Source: Confluentibacter sediminis
GTDB lineage: Bacteria > Bacteroidota > Bacteroidia > Flavobacteriales > Flavobacteriaceae
Assembly: GCF_003258355.1 (NCBI RefSeq)
Contig: NZ_QKPO01000003.1
Location: 1-64,000, forward strand
Length of the DNA stretch: 64,000 nucleotides
Direction of reading: 5' to 3'
This document shows, one piece after another, positions 44,219 to 53,870 of the stretch. Under the pieces are notes generated by a model. That model did not search any database. It was not told the DNA's origin and saw nothing but the letters and a program-made list of their open reading frames with translations. A program made the translations under genes and the position numbers. Each line of letters starts with the position of its first letter. Within the stretch, counting starts at the first letter, position 1.

Positions 44219-45499
44219 TCATAATCTCCCACTAACATTCTGTTTTATAACTCCTTTCACATCGTATAAGACACCAATCGGTTTTAATAAAGATTTTAAG
44301 TCTAAATTTTGAAATTCACTATGTGCTACTGTGAGTATGATAGCATCAAAAATCGTTTTAGGCAAAATTTTTGTAGTTTCAAGCCCATACTCGAGTTCAA
44401 CTTCTTCTGGATTTGCCCATGGATCAAAAATAGTTACATCAATTCCATAGCCTTTAATTTCGGTAACAATATCGACTACTTTTGTGTTTCTAACATCTGG
44501 ACAATTTTCCTTAAAAGTAAAGCCTAGAATTAGTATTTTAGAATCCTTTAGAGCTATCTCTTTTTGTAGCATGAGTTTAATAACTTGTGATACAACATAT
44601 AAGCTCATGCCATCATTAACACGTCTTCCTGCCAATATTATTTCAGGATGATGACCAACTGCTATAGACTTTTGAGCTAAGTAGTATGGGTCTACACCAA
44701 TGCAATGGCCACCTACCAAACCTGGTTTGAATGGTAAGAAGTTCCATTTTGTACTGGCAGCTTCTAATACTTCATGCGTGTCTATACCTAAAAGATTGAA
44801 GATTTTAGCTAACTCGTTTACAAATGCAATATTTATATCTCTTTGTGAATTTTCTATAACTTTGGCCGCTTCAGCAACTTTTATGGATGGAGCCAAATAG
44901 GTTCCAGCAGTTATAACACTTGCGTATAATTCATTGATTTTTTTTCCTGTTTCAGGAGTGGATCCAGAAGTTACTTTTAATATCTTATCTACAGTATGCA
45001 ATTTGTCACCAGGGTTTATTCGTTCGGGGGAATAACCTACATAAAAATCTATGTTAAATTTGAGGTTGCTTAATGTCTCTAATATAGGGACGCATTCTTC
45101 TTCGGTAGCTCCAGGATAAACAGTTGATTCATAAATGACGATATCATTCTTTTTAAGAACACTCCCAACGGTTTCACTGGATTTGAACAAGGGGTTTAAA
45201 TTAGGTCTATTATTTTTATCTATAGGTGTAGGTACTGTTACAATATAATAATTGCAATCTTTAATATCTTTTATGTTAAATGAGCAAAGCAAACCAATAT
45301 CATTATTTGGTTTTTTCTTTAATACTGACAGTAGCATATCCGCTTCAATTTCTTGAGTATTATCTATGCCTTTAAGTAGTTGAGAAATTCTTTTTTCATT
45401 AATATCAAAACCCACGACATTGTATTTTGTTGCAAACAGGCGTGCTAACGGTAAACCGACATACCCCAGACCAATAACGGCAATTTTTATATTCTTCAT
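44219..45499 (-). CDS. UDP-N-acetylhexosamine 6-dehydrogenase (TviB/WbpA type)
   Basis: 426 residues. NAD-binding [12 protein letters not shown], the UDP-glucose/GDP-mannose dehydrogenase central segment with the conserved [13 protein letters not shown] (catalytic Cys), and a C-terminal UDP-binding part ([16 protein letters not shown]). It oxidises a UDP-HexNAc to the uronic acid used in capsule or O-antigen. The epimerase gene is 16 bp upstream on the same strand; the pair resembles the UDP-GalNAcA route (WbpO/WbpP, TviB/TviC). Confidence 0.92.
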   Translation of the reverse strand: MKNIKIAVIGLGYVGLPLARLFATKYNVVGFDINEKRISQLLKGIDNTQEIEADMLLSVLKKKPNNDIGLLCSFNIKDIKDCNYYIVTVPTPIDKNNRPNLNPLFKSSETVGSVLKKNDIVIYESTVYPGATEEECVPILETLSNLKFNIDFYVGYSPERINPGDKLHTVDKILKVTSGSTPETGKKINELYASVITAGTYLAPSIKVAEAAKVIENSQRDINIAFVNELAKIFNLLGIDTHEVLEAASTKWNFLPFKPGLVGGHCIGVDPYYLAQKSIAVGHHPEIILAGRRVNDGMSLYVVSQVIKLMLQKEIALKDSKILILGFTFKENCPDVRNTKVVDIVTEIKGYGIDVTIFDPWANPEEVELEYGLETTKILPKTIFDAIILTVAHSEFQNLDLKSLLKPIGVLYDVKGVIKQNVSGRL

Positions 45500-45515
45500 A
45501 ATTATTTTATGGTAA

Positions 45516-46511
45516 TTATCTTAAGTGTTCCCAATACCAAGAAATAGCTTCTTTTAAGCCAGTACTAATATCGTATTTAGGATGGTAATTTAGTAACTGT
45601 TTTGCTTTATCAATGGATGCTAACGAGTGGGGGATATCTCCAATTCTGTTATTAGTATGTTTTATTTCTATGTTTTTAATTTCGGAATCAAAATCAGATA
45701 GATAATCTTTCAATAAATGTACCAATTCTAAAAGCGTTGTTCTCTGTCCGTAAGCAACATTATATATAGTATTCAATGCCTTTTTATTCTCAATAGTTAA
45801 GGCATTTATATTCATTTGTACAACATTATTTATATATGTAAAGTCTCTAGAATAACTTCCATCTCCATTTATAACGGGAGACTCATGATTTATAAGTTGT
45901 TTTACAAATTTTGGAATTACAGCAGCGTAAGCTCCATCAGGGTCTTGTCTTTTACCAAAAACATTAAAATACCTAAGACCAATAGTGTCAAATTTATAGG
46001 TATTATAAAAAATCTCAGCATATAATTCATTTACATATTTTGTAATAGCGTAAGGAGATAAGGGCTTTCCAATAACATCCTCTGTTTTAGGGAGTGCTTT
46101 ATGGTCGCCGTAAGTTGAGGAACTGGCTGCATAAATAAACCTTTTAACACCGGCATCTTTTGATGCCACTAGCATATTGAGAAAACCAGAGATATTTACT
46201 TCATTCGTAGTGATGGGATCTATAATGGATCGTGGCACAGAACCTAAAGCAGCTTGATGCAGTACATAATCAATGTTTTTACAAGCATTCTGGCAATCAA
46301 CAAAATTTCTTATATCTCCTTCTATAAGTGTAAAATTGGATATTGATAAAAATGGCTTGATATTTTCTATTTTACCTGTAGAAAAATTATCTAAGCATAC
46401 TACGTTACTGCTTTTTAATAACATTTCACATAAATTAGAACCAATAAATCCAGCTCCTCCAGTAATTAGAATTCTTTTCCCTTTTAATGCCTCTAATTGT
46501 TGATAAGTCAT
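45516..46511 (-). CDS. UDP-N-acetylglucosamine 4-epimerase (WbpP/TviC-type SDR)
   Basis: 331 residues. Extended SDR with [10 protein letters not shown] at the N-terminus and the catalytic SSSTYGD/YAITK motif (Y-x3-K). The start [20 protein letters not shown] matches the WbpP/TviC group, which carry an extra N-terminal helix. It would supply UDP-GalNAc to the dehydrogenase encoded 16 bp downstream. The -7 box (TAACTTTG, complement of 46565-46572) lies 54 bp upstream inside an inverted repeat. Confidence 0.92.
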   Translation of the reverse strand: MTYQQLEALKGKRILITGGAGFIGSNLCEMLLKSSNVVCLDNFSTGKIENIKPFLSISNFTLIEGDIRNFVDCQNACKNIDYVLHQAALGSVPRSIIDPITTNEVNISGFLNMLVASKDAGVKRFIYAASSSTYGDHKALPKTEDVIGKPLSPYAITKYVNELYAEIFYNTYKFDTIGLRYFNVFGKRQDPDGAYAAVIPKFVKQLINHESPVINGDGSYSRDFTYINNVVQMNINALTIENKKALNTIYNVAYGQRTTLLELVHLLKDYLSDFDSEIKNIEIKHTNNRIGDIPHSLASIDKAKQLLNYHPKYDISTGLKEAISWYWEHLR

Positions 46512-46523
46512 TTAAATTTAAAT

Positions 46524-46572
46524 TTTGCTTAATTAATATTAGTAAAATGAAAAAATATATTAAGCAAAGTTA
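46524..46572 (-). promoter_or_regulatory. Promoter of the epimerase-dehydrogenase operon within an inverted repeat
   Basis: TTTGCTTAAT (46524-46533) and ATTAAGCAAA (46559-46568) are exact reverse complements 25 bp apart. The right arm overlaps the -7 box TAACTTTG (complement of 46565-46572). The arrangement suits a DNA-binding regulator at the start site more than an RNA hairpin, because the right arm lies upstream of the predicted start of transcription. Confidence 0.5.
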
Positions 46573-47104
46573 ACTAATTAAGTCGGCTTTTACTTTTGTT
46601 TATAAATTGAAATAATATGTGATTTATACCCCATAATAAAAATCTCAATATTGTAATATTCACAATTATATTACTTTTAAGACATAAAGTAGTAGGTAAT
46701 ATTTGGGGATTATGCATATAATCGTCTTTTTTTTTATTGAATAACAAAAAAAAGGTATTTAACCGATTTTAATTACTCTTTTAGCGAATTAACTTAATTC
46801 TTCTCTTTTCACACTAAAACAATTACTAAATTTACATTGTTAAACGAAAAATTAAATTGATTAATAGCTGTAAATTAATTTAAAATTTAATGTCTAAAAT
46901 GATTTAAAAAAGATATACATTTAAAACTCTTCCCTCAAAAATTAATGTACTTCTGAAAATTATTGTGATTATTAAATGTAATGTATGGTTATTAATTAGT
47001 GAAATTTGATTTTTGTTTATCCACGAAGGGGATCTTCAAAAACATTTTAATTATTTGATTGTTAATTGGATGAATCTCCAATATAATGACCTGAAAATTA
47101 TAGT
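46573..47104. other. Gene-free AT-rich stretch between divergent polysaccharide genes
   Basis: 532 bp with no supported gene on either strand. It is very AT-rich, with scattered short A and T runs, and divides the dehydrogenase/epimerase operon from the rightward dehydratase/export genes. A more GC-rich patch near 47020-47035 (CCACGAAGGGGATC) is the only distinct segment. I found no repeat, hairpin terminator or conserved promoter for the rightward genes apart from weak boxes. Confidence 0.5.
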
Positions 47105-47320
47105 ATGTTGACTAAAACAAAAATATATTTATCATTACCGCATATGGGAGACTCAGAACAAAAATTTGTTAACGAAGCCTTAAATGCCAATTGGATTTCT
47201 TTTTTTGTTTCTAACATAGAAGGTTTTGTAAAAGGACTTTGTTTGACTAGTGCTTCATATTTAATGCAAAATGATTTATATAGAATTCTCAATATTATCA
47301 CAAAAACCCCAAGTTTATGA
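47105..47320 (+). pseudogene. Truncated DegT/DnrJ/EryC1/StrS aminotransferase (N-terminal relic)
   Basis: 71 codons. The first ~45 residues read KIYLSLPHMGDSEQKFVNEA then LNANWISFFVSNIEGF, the characteristic N-terminus of capsule/legionaminic-type DegT aminotransferases (usually ...SPHMGGxEQKYVxEAFDTNWIAPLGPNV). The remaining ~26 residues are unrelated and the rest of the enzyme, including the PLP lysine, is missing. The stop codon overlaps the ATG of the next gene as ATGA, so the relic may still support translational coupling to the dehydratase. Confidence 0.78.
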
Positions 47321-49254
47321 TAAAGAAATACTTTACCAATCATTCGAAAAAACATGCATCCAAATGGATGGTGTTTGCTATAGATATAGCCATTGTATTA
47401 TTGGCGTTTTCTATATCTTATATAATAAGATTTAATTTTAGGCTAAATTTCGATTTAAATCAATTTCTTATACAAATTCCTTTTGTATTGGCATGTACCG
47501 CCGTTAGCTTTTTGTTTTTTAAATCATTTAGAAGTGTAATAAGATATACAGCATTTTCTGATATTGTTAATTTGTTTAAGTCTGTTGTATTCATGACGAC
47601 CTTAACCGCTTTGTCTGTTTTTATAAATAACGAGGTAAATTTAATTAATGGTTTTACAATTCCATTATCAATATTGGTAATACATTCCTTATTAAGTTTT
47701 GTTTTGTTAAGCACTAGCAGATTATTGTTTAAAATGTATTTTAATTATTTTAATAATAAGTATATATCATCGAAAAGAGTGCTTATTTACGGAACGGATG
47801 ATTCGGCTGTGATTACCTATAATGCATTAATTAATAGTACAGTACAAAGGTTTAATGTTCTAGGATTCATTGATGACAACGTTTTAAATAAAGGAAAATC
47901 TATAAATGGCATATCAATTTTACCATTAAACAAAATAAATAAAGAATTCATCAAATCTTTTGACATTGACGAAATTATAATATCCATAGAAGATATTGAT
48001 GAAAATAGGTGTCTGATTTTAAAGGCATTAAATATCAAACTAACTAAAGTTCCGTCTTTGGAATCTTGGGTTAGTGGAGATTTTACTTTTAATAAAACCA
48101 AAAAAATTCAAATTGAAGATTTATTGGGAAGAACGCAAATAAAAATAAACAACACGAATGTTGCAAAAGAATTTGTTGGAGAGACGCTGTTAATAACAGG
48201 TGCTACTGGTTCTATTGGTAAAGAGTTGGTTAGAGAACTTATTAATTTTGATGTAAAAAAGTTGATTTTAATAGATCATTCAGAATCCGCACTGTATGAT
48301 TTGCAGCTAGATTTAAAACTAAAAGGAAAACATAATTTTGTAGCTGTTGTGGCGGATATTAGCGATAGTTTAAGAATTGACATGCTTTTTCAAGAGTATA
48401 AACCTACTTTTGTTTTTCATACAGCTGAATATAAGCATGAACAGTTAATGGAAAAGTCGCCATACGAAGCTATTAAAATAAATGTCAATGGTACTAAGTT
48501 TTTAGCAGACGCATCATCGAGGTATCATGTGAAAAAATTTGTATTTGTATCATCTGATAAAGCCATAAATCCAACCAGTTCAATTGGGGTTACAAAGCGA
48601 TTGGCCGAACTTTATATAACCTGTTTGCAAAAAGAAAGTAAGACGAAATTTGTAATAACCCGTTTTGGCAATGTAATGGGCTCTAAAAACTCACTAATTT
48701 CTGTTTTTGAAAGTCAAATTGAAAATAGGAATCCAATAACTATTGCTCATAAAGAGATGACTAGATTTTTTATGACAATTTTTGAGGCTGTTGAGCTTGT
48801 TTTGGAAGCAGCAACCATGGGTAAGGGAGGTGAAATATTTGTGTTTGACACAGGTGAATCCATAAAAATATACAATATTGCCAAAAAAATGATAAATTTG
48901 GCAGGTCTAAACTATCCTGAAGACATCGACATAAAAGAAACTGGATTAGCCTTGGGAGAAAAAATTCATGAAGAATTCACGTCTACTATTGAAAGTCCAG
49001 CATATACATACCATAAAAAAATATTAATTTTTACTTCATTGGAACTTAATCATGCTAAAATAAAATCAGAAATTGAAGAATTGTGTTTTGCTAACCGTTT
49101 TCAGCATAATGATATTATGTTGAAGATGAAGCAATTAATCCCTGAAAATCAACCTGATAATTCTGAATATGACCGTTTATATAAACGAGTTCAGTCTTAT
49201 AAAAAAGTAAAAGGCATGTTGCCTGAAAAAAACAATCAAGTAAATATAAATTAA
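47317..49254 (+). CDS. UDP-N-acetylglucosamine 4,6-dehydratase of CapD/WbpM/FlaA1 type
   Basis: 645 residues. Four membrane helices near the N-terminus (about 15-130), a first nucleotide-binding fold (about 140-260) and a cytoplasmic SDR domain from about 285: ITGATGSIGKEL, HTAEYKHEQLME, and the catalytic region SSDKAINPTSSIGVTKRLAE. It would make UDP-4-keto-6-deoxy-HexNAc, a precursor for amino sugars made by a DegT aminotransferase. That aminotransferase gene is only a fragment just upstream, overlapping by the ATGA stop/start. Confidence 0.9.
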   Translation: MIKKYFTNHSKKHASKWMVFAIDIAIVLLAFSISYIIRFNFRLNFDLNQFLIQIPFVLACTAVSFLFFKSFRSVIRYTAFSDIVNLFKSVVFMTTLTALSVFINNEVNLINGFTIPLSILVIHSLLSFVLLSTSRLLFKMYFNYFNNKYISSKRVLIYGTDDSAVITYNALINSTVQRFNVLGFIDDNVLNKGKSINGISILPLNKINKEFIKSFDIDEIIISIEDIDENRCLILKALNIKLTKVPSLESWVSGDFTFNKTKKIQIEDLLGRTQIKINNTNVAKEFVGETLLITGATGSIGKELVRELINFDVKKLILIDHSESALYDLQLDLKLKGKHNFVAVVADISDSLRIDMLFQEYKPTFVFHTAEYKHEQLMEKSPYEAIKINVNGTKFLADASSRYHVKKFVFVSSDKAINPTSSIGVTKRLAELYITCLQKESKTKFVITRFGNVMGSKNSLISVFESQIENRNPITIAHKEMTRFFMTIFEAVELVLEAATMGKGGEIFVFDTGESIKIYNIAKKMINLAGLNYPEDIDIKETGLALGEKIHEEFTSTIESPAYTYHKKILIFTSLELNHAKIKSEIEELCFANRFQHNDIMLKMKQLIPENQPDNSEYDRLYKRVQSYKKVKGMLPEKNNQVNIN

Positions 49255-49291
49255 TAAATAAATTAGTATTTTCCCCCAAATAATTTTTAAT

Positions 49292-50062
49292 ATGAATATT
49301 ACTTTTTTTAAAAAAGAATTAATTGTTTTATTGTGTTTTAGTTTTATTCTATCATCATGTGTAAGCAAAAAGGAAGTTGTTTATTTTCAAAATGCTAAAA
49401 ATTTTGAAACTATGGTTGATACTGAAACTTTTAAAGCTAAATTAAAAATTGGAGACATATTAAGTATATATGTTTCTACTATAAATCCTCAAGATGCCGT
49501 ACCTTATAATATAGTAATACAAAGTGGTAGCATGGGAAGTTTAATTGATTATTTAATTGATGTAGATGGCAACATAGATTACCCTATTTTAGGTAAAGTT
49601 AAATTAGTAGGTTTAACCGTAGAGGAAGCAAAAGAATTATTTAAGAAGAAATTCTCTGAGGGACAACTATTAAAGGATCCTGTAATAATTATTAGGGTTT
49701 TAAATTTTAGAGTTACTGTAGCAGGCGAAGTGAGATCACCTGGCGTATATCCTGTATCCGGAGAACGAGTATCAATACTCGAAGCATTAGGCTTAGCTGG
49801 AGATTTAACTATTAAAGGTAGGCGAGACAATGTATTAGTGGTTAGGGATTTCAATGGTACTAAAACGTATACAAGAGTAGATTTGACTAATAAAGAGGTA
49901 TTTAATTCTCCTGTATTTTATTTAACCCAAAACGATTACATTTATGTAGAACCTAATAATTCTTCTATTAGTGCGGCTTCTGGTGATTTAAGAATTTCTA
50001 CAATAATTACAATTACGTCATTTATTTTAACAACTGCTCTTATTTTTGTTACAAGAAATTAA
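49292..50062 (+). CDS. Polysaccharide export lipoprotein (OPX/Wza family)
   Basis: 256 residues. Lipobox LSSC (Cys23). The polysaccharide export domain follows (about 45-130: LKIGDILSIYVSTINP, NIDYPILGKVKLVGLT) and a SLBB domain (about 135-215: VTVAGEVRSPGVYPVSGERV). A C-terminal membrane helix (about 233-253) may cross the outer membrane. It is the outer-membrane exit pore of Wzx/Wzy-type export. The usual next gene, the Wzc tyrosine autokinase, is not present; a phosphatase gene on the other strand comes next. Confidence 0.93.
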   Translation: MNITFFKKELIVLLCFSFILSSCVSKKEVVYFQNAKNFETMVDTETFKAKLKIGDILSIYVSTINPQDAVPYNIVIQSGSMGSLIDYLIDVDGNIDYPILGKVKLVGLTVEEAKELFKKKFSEGQLLKDPVIIIRVLNFRVTVAGEVRSPGVYPVSGERVSILEALGLAGDLTIKGRRDNVLVVRDFNGTKTYTRVDLTNKEVFNSPVFYLTQNDYIYVEPNNSSISAASGDLRISTIITITSFILTTALIFVTRN

Positions 50063-50096
50063 TGATGTTTTAGCTAAAAACTCAGGCATATAATTT

Positions 50097-50843
50097 TTAA
50101 AGGATGCTAAAATTGTTTTTAGTGTTTTCTATTATACTGTGTAATAGAGTTTTTTGATTTTTATTTAAAATTAAATTAGAAAGTATAGCAACTTGGTCTT
50201 TATTATGGGCATCAGTTGCAACAAAATCTATAAGATTTTCATCTATTAAATAAGTTGCTGTTTTTTCAACATGCTTTCCATAATAATTAGTTAACGAGAG
50301 CAAATTTAATTGAAAAAAACAGCCCAACTGTTTAAGTTTATTATAAAAATCTTTATTATTATGATAGTAAGGATATCTTTCTGGATGTGCTAGAATAGGA
50401 ATGTAACCTCTGGTTTTTATTTTAAATATAATGTCTTCTAAATTAATAGGTGCTTGAAAATAAGACATTTCAACAAGTACATAATTACCTTTTAAAGTAA
50501 ATAAATTTTTATCTTCTATAAGTTTTTCAAAGTTATAATCCATCATATATTCCGCTGCTGGATTAATTCTTATACTAGATAATAGTTTAGGTTTTAATGC
50601 TTCCAATAATTTAAAATAAGAATCCCCTATGGTTTCATCGGTATTGGGATAAAAATCCTCATAGACATGAGGTGTTGGAATAAATTCTTTAATTCCAAGG
50701 TCTTTTAATTTATTTATTAAGTTTATGGATTCTTTAATGTTTTTTGCGCCATCATCAATACCAGGCAAAATATGATTATGAATATCGACAAAATCTTCAA
50801 GTAAGTCTTTTAGAAATTGTTTTTTAGTAAATACTTGGAGCAT
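50097..50843 (-). CDS. PHP-domain tyrosine phosphatase (CpsB/YwqE type)
   Basis: 248 residues. Metal motifs in order: DIHNHILPGIDDGA (HxH), PTPHVYEDFYP, LVEMSYFQ and ILAHPERYPYY, and VATDAHN near the C-terminus. This family dephosphorylates the tyrosine cluster of Wzc-type kinases to control capsule chain length. It lies convergent with the OPX gene, separated only by the 12-bp palindrome TTTTAGCTAAAA (50070-50081). Its kinase partner would have to be encoded elsewhere. Confidence 0.9.
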   Translation of the reverse strand: MLQVFTKKQFLKDLLEDFVDIHNHILPGIDDGAKNIKESINLINKLKDLGIKEFIPTPHVYEDFYPNTDETIGDSYFKLLEALKPKLLSSIRINPAAEYMMDYNFEKLIEDKNLFTLKGNYVLVEMSYFQAPINLEDIIFKIKTRGYIPILAHPERYPYYHNNKDFYNKLKQLGCFFQLNLLSLTNYYGKHVEKTATYLIDENLIDFVATDAHNKDQVAILSNLILNKNQKTLLHSIIENTKNNFSIL

Positions 50844-50903
50844 AGTATAATATATTTAGTAGGTAAATATTAATATAAAAAAAATCCAGTAATTTACCTC
50901 AAA

Positions 50904-51971
50904 TTATTCAGAATAAAACTTAAAAGAATCAATAATGATGGACTCGTCTACCAAACAATCAATTTTTGGTTTTCCTATAGATTCTAACAATACAAAATTT
51001 ATGTTTCCATGATTGTTTTTCTTATCATATTTAAGAAGTTCAATGATTGATGGATAATCACTTTTTGCTATGTCAACTTTCCCATAATAATTACCGAATA
51101 ATTGTTTAATACCGTTAGTGGTTTCTTCAGGAAAACCAACTAATTTGGTTGATATATAACTAGCCAAAACAATTCCTATAGCTATGGCTTCCCCATGGAG
51201 CAATGATGTTTTATTTGGATTAGTCAAAAAATAAGATTCAATGGCATGGCCTAAAGTATGTCCGTAATTAAGTGTTTTTCTCAAGCCATTTTCATAAGGA
51301 TCTTCATCTACAACTGCTTTTTTAATTAGTACGGACTCGTAAATTAAATCATCTAAATCATCAATTTTTAATTTTGACAGGTCTTTAAATTTATTCCAAT
51401 AAGTTTCACTGCTGATTAATCCGTGCTTAAGCATTTCAGCTAAACCAGATTTCATTTGGTTTTGAGGTAAGGTTTGTAAAAAGACGGTGTCAATAAGCAC
51501 CATATCGGGGTTACTTATAACACCTATTTGATTCTTTAAATTGCCTAAATCCACACCTGTTTTTCCACCAACAGATGCATCAACCATTGATAACAATGAA
51601 GTTGGAACATTTATATAAGCAATTCCACGTTTAAATGTACACGCTACAAAGCCACCTAAATCGGTTACAACACCACCACCAACATTTATGAGTAAACTTT
51701 TTCTATCGGCATTTAATTCAGAAAGTGAATTCCAAACTCCAACACAAGTGTCAATATTTTTATTGATTTCACCCGCTTCAATTTCTATGATTTCTATACT
51801 TGAATTTGTTTCCAGTTTAGCAAGGAAATTTGGTAGGCAATAAGTGTGGGTATTGGTATCAACTAAAATAAATATTTTAGAAAAATTATTATTTTGAATG
51901 TATTGATTTAGTGAAGTATAGCATGTTTCATTAAAATGAATGATACAATCGTTTGCAGTAATGGAATTCAT
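50904..51971 (-). CDS. aroB: 3-dehydroquinate synthase
   Basis: 355 residues, usual length. NAD-binding and catalytic segments GGGVVTDLGGFVACTFKRG and PTSLLSMVDASVGGKTGV, the metal-ligand region GLAEMLKHG (Glu, His), and HTLGHAIE (zinc His). It converts DAHP to 3-dehydroquinate in the shikimate pathway. The start at 51971 is the only good candidate. It is divergent from the proline dehydrogenase gene across a ~190-bp AT-rich gap with no other feature than the latter's -7 box. Confidence 0.96.
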   Translation of the reverse strand: MNSITANDCIIHFNETCYTSLNQYIQNNNFSKIFILVDTNTHTYCLPNFLAKLETNSSIEIIEIEAGEINKNIDTCVGVWNSLSELNADRKSLLINVGGGVVTDLGGFVACTFKRGIAYINVPTSLLSMVDASVGGKTGVDLGNLKNQIGVISNPDMVLIDTVFLQTLPQNQMKSGLAEMLKHGLISSETYWNKFKDLSKLKIDDLDDLIYESVLIKKAVVDEDPYENGLRKTLNYGHTLGHAIESYFLTNPNKTSLLHGEAIAIGIVLASYISTKLVGFPEETTNGIKQLFGNYYGKVDIAKSDYPSIIELLKYDKKNNHGNINFVLLESIGKPKIDCLVDESIIIDSFKFYSE

Positions 51972-52141
51972 CTATAAAAAATGTTTTTTTAATATCAGAT
52001 AGCTTATAAAATCTTCAATATTTAAATAATTTAATCAATAGAATAATAATTAAATTATAAAAGATATTTTTTTACGAAAAAAAATTTTCACAATTGGGCG
52101 AAATTAAGAATTTTTAAGCAAATGAATCCTTAAGAGATAAT

Positions 52142-52149
52142 TATCTTTG
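52142..52149 (+). promoter_or_regulatory. -7 box that fixes the start of the proline dehydrogenase gene
   Basis: TATCTTTG, exact consensus. It includes the in-frame TTG at 52147, so translation must begin later, at the ATG 52165. Confidence 0.6.
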
Positions 52150-52164
52150 CATAAATTTCCCAAA

Positions 52165-53340
52165 ATGATTTCAGAAAAAATTTTCAATAATACAAAAATT
52201 GCTTTTTCATTAAAAAGTGATACCGAATTAGAGCGTGCTTATTTTTTATTTAAAATGATATCTATAGAGCCTTTAGTTAAAATTGGAACTGCCGCTACAA
52301 ACTTTGCATTAAAGGCTCATTTACCTATTGAAGGGCTTATACGCTCGACGGTTTTTGATCACTTTTGTGGAGGTGTAAATGAAGAGGACTGTTTGCCTGT
52401 TATTCATAAAATGTTTGAAAAAGGGGTTAGCTCTGTATTGGATTATTCTGTGGAAGGTAAAGAAAGTGAAGCGGAATTTGATTCTGCCATGCAAACTATT
52501 TTAAAAATAATTGATTTCGCAAAAGAGATAAAAGCCATTCCGATAGCTGTTTTCAAACCAACAGGCCTTGGTCGTATGTCTCTCTATGAAAAAAAGGGGG
52601 CTGGGGATTCATTAACGCCAAAAGAGCAAGAAGAATGGCATAATATTGTTGCTAGATATGACGCTATTTGTAAAAAAGCAAAAGCTAATGATATGGCTGT
52701 GTTGATTGATGCGGAAGAAAGTTGGATGCAAGATGCGGCAGATAACTTGGTTACACATATGATGCAAAAATACAATACAGATAAGCCTATTGTTTTTAAT
52801 ACATTACAAATGTATAGGCATGATAGGCTTGAGTTTTTGAAACATCAACATGCATTGGCTAAATCTCAAGGATTTTATTTAGGCTATAAGTTAGTTCGTG
52901 GTGCTTATATGGAAAAGGAAAATGACAGAGCTAAGGATCATAATTACAAATCACCCATATGTAAAAGTAAATCTGCCACAGATGAGAATTTTAATAACGG
53001 CGTGGAATACATTGTTAAAAACATAGATACCATATCCCTTTTTGCAGGGACACACAATGAAGAAAGCTCTTATTTTTTAATGTCATTAATGAATGAAAAC
53101 AAATTAGAAAATAATGATGCTCGCGTATGGTTTGGGCAACTGTATGGCATGAGCGATAACATAAGTTTTAATCTGGCTAATAAAGGTTACAATGTAGCCA
53201 AATATGTGCCATTTGGACCTGTAAAAGACGTTATGCCCTATTTAATACGCAGAGCTGAAGAAAACACATCTGTAGCTGGTCAAACAGGCAGGGAATTAAA
53301 TTTAATAAGCAAAGAAAAGCAACGTAGAAAACAAGATTAA
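52165..53340 (+). CDS. Proline dehydrogenase (monofunctional PRODH)
   Basis: 391 residues from the ATG at 52165. FAD/substrate barrel motifs: AVFKPTGLGRM, MAVLIDAEESWMQ, NTLQMYRHDRLEF, GYKLVRGAYMEKE (Arg/Tyr), and YVPFGPVKDVMPYLIRRAEEN with the proline-binding RR pair. It oxidises proline to pyrroline-5-carboxylate and feeds electrons to quinones. There is no fused P5C dehydrogenase domain. Confidence 0.95.
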   Translation: MISEKIFNNTKIAFSLKSDTELERAYFLFKMISIEPLVKIGTAATNFALKAHLPIEGLIRSTVFDHFCGGVNEEDCLPVIHKMFEKGVSSVLDYSVEGKESEAEFDSAMQTILKIIDFAKEIKAIPIAVFKPTGLGRMSLYEKKGAGDSLTPKEQEEWHNIVARYDAICKKAKANDMAVLIDAEESWMQDAADNLVTHMMQKYNTDKPIVFNTLQMYRHDRLEFLKHQHALAKSQGFYLGYKLVRGAYMEKENDRAKDHNYKSPICKSKSATDENFNNGVEYIVKNIDTISLFAGTHNEESSYFLMSLMNENKLENNDARVWFGQLYGMSDNISFNLANKGYNVAKYVPFGPVKDVMPYLIRRAEENTSVAGQTGRELNLISKEKQRRKQD

Positions 53341-53355
53341 ATACAGCGAACAAGA

Positions 53356-53481
53356 ATGTCTTTAATTTTTGAAGTACAACTTAGCCTTGAAATATTAGAA
53401 ATAGGCGAAAGTATCAGTAATACAATTGTAGAAAAACAATGTCAAAACTACGCTTTATCATTCTTTAATGGACATATTTAA
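53356..53481 (+). CDS. Possible 41-residue ORF, doubtful
   Basis: ATG at 53356, stop at 53479. The product would start MSLIFEVQLSLEILEIGESI. It follows the proline dehydrogenase stop by 15 bp but overlaps the 3' end of the convergent DUF4258 gene by 24 bp and has no recognisable motif. It is listed only because it fills the gap; most likely it is not a gene. Confidence 0.2.
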   Translation: MSLIFEVQLSLEILEIGESISNTIVEKQCQNYALSFFNGHI

Positions 53482-53832
53482 TAATGTAGCTATGCTATCA
53501 CAGTTTTCAATGGATAGAATCAGGTTTTTTTCATTGTAATCCCCTTCAATAGTATAAATAGCACAAGGTTTTTTGTGTGTATCGCTTTTAGAAAAATTGA
53601 CATCTCCTTTTCTAAGAACATCATTTACTGCAGATGTATCCAAGTGATGCGTATTCATAAATAATTGAACATCATCACTGTAAATCATTTCTTTTGAATG
53701 TATGTTTTTAAGAACTCGGGCATCTGGACCATAACTACAGGATGCTTTTTTTCCATTTAAAAAGAAGGCTAATATGATTAATCCAATAGAAAATCCACCG
53801 AGGTAATACCCAAATCGCTGTAATAATGTCAT
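53458..53832 (-). CDS. DUF4258-family protein
   Basis: 124 residues. One N-terminal membrane helix (about 8-26, FGYYLGGFSIGLIILAFFL), then CSYGPDARVLKNI and a folded part with KPCAIYTIEGDYNEKN that matches DUF4258. Function unknown. It lies 38 bp downstream of the alanine dehydrogenase gene on the same strand; the two are likely co-transcribed, an arrangement I recall in other Flavobacteriaceae. Confidence 0.8.
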   Translation of the reverse strand: MTLLQRFGYYLGGFSIGLIILAFFLNGKKASCSYGPDARVLKNIHSKEMIYSDDVQLFMNTHHLDTSAVNDVLRKGDVNFSKSDTHKKPCAIYTIEGDYNEKNLILSIENCDSIATLLNMSIKE

Positions 53833-53870
53833 GTAATGTTTTTAAAAAATGGAAATAGTTATTCTAAAAT

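Noticed and set aside
47098-47355. 85-codon minus frame opposite the aminotransferase relic
   Set aside because: The plus strand carries recognisable DegT sequence in the same place, so the minus frame is a shadow.
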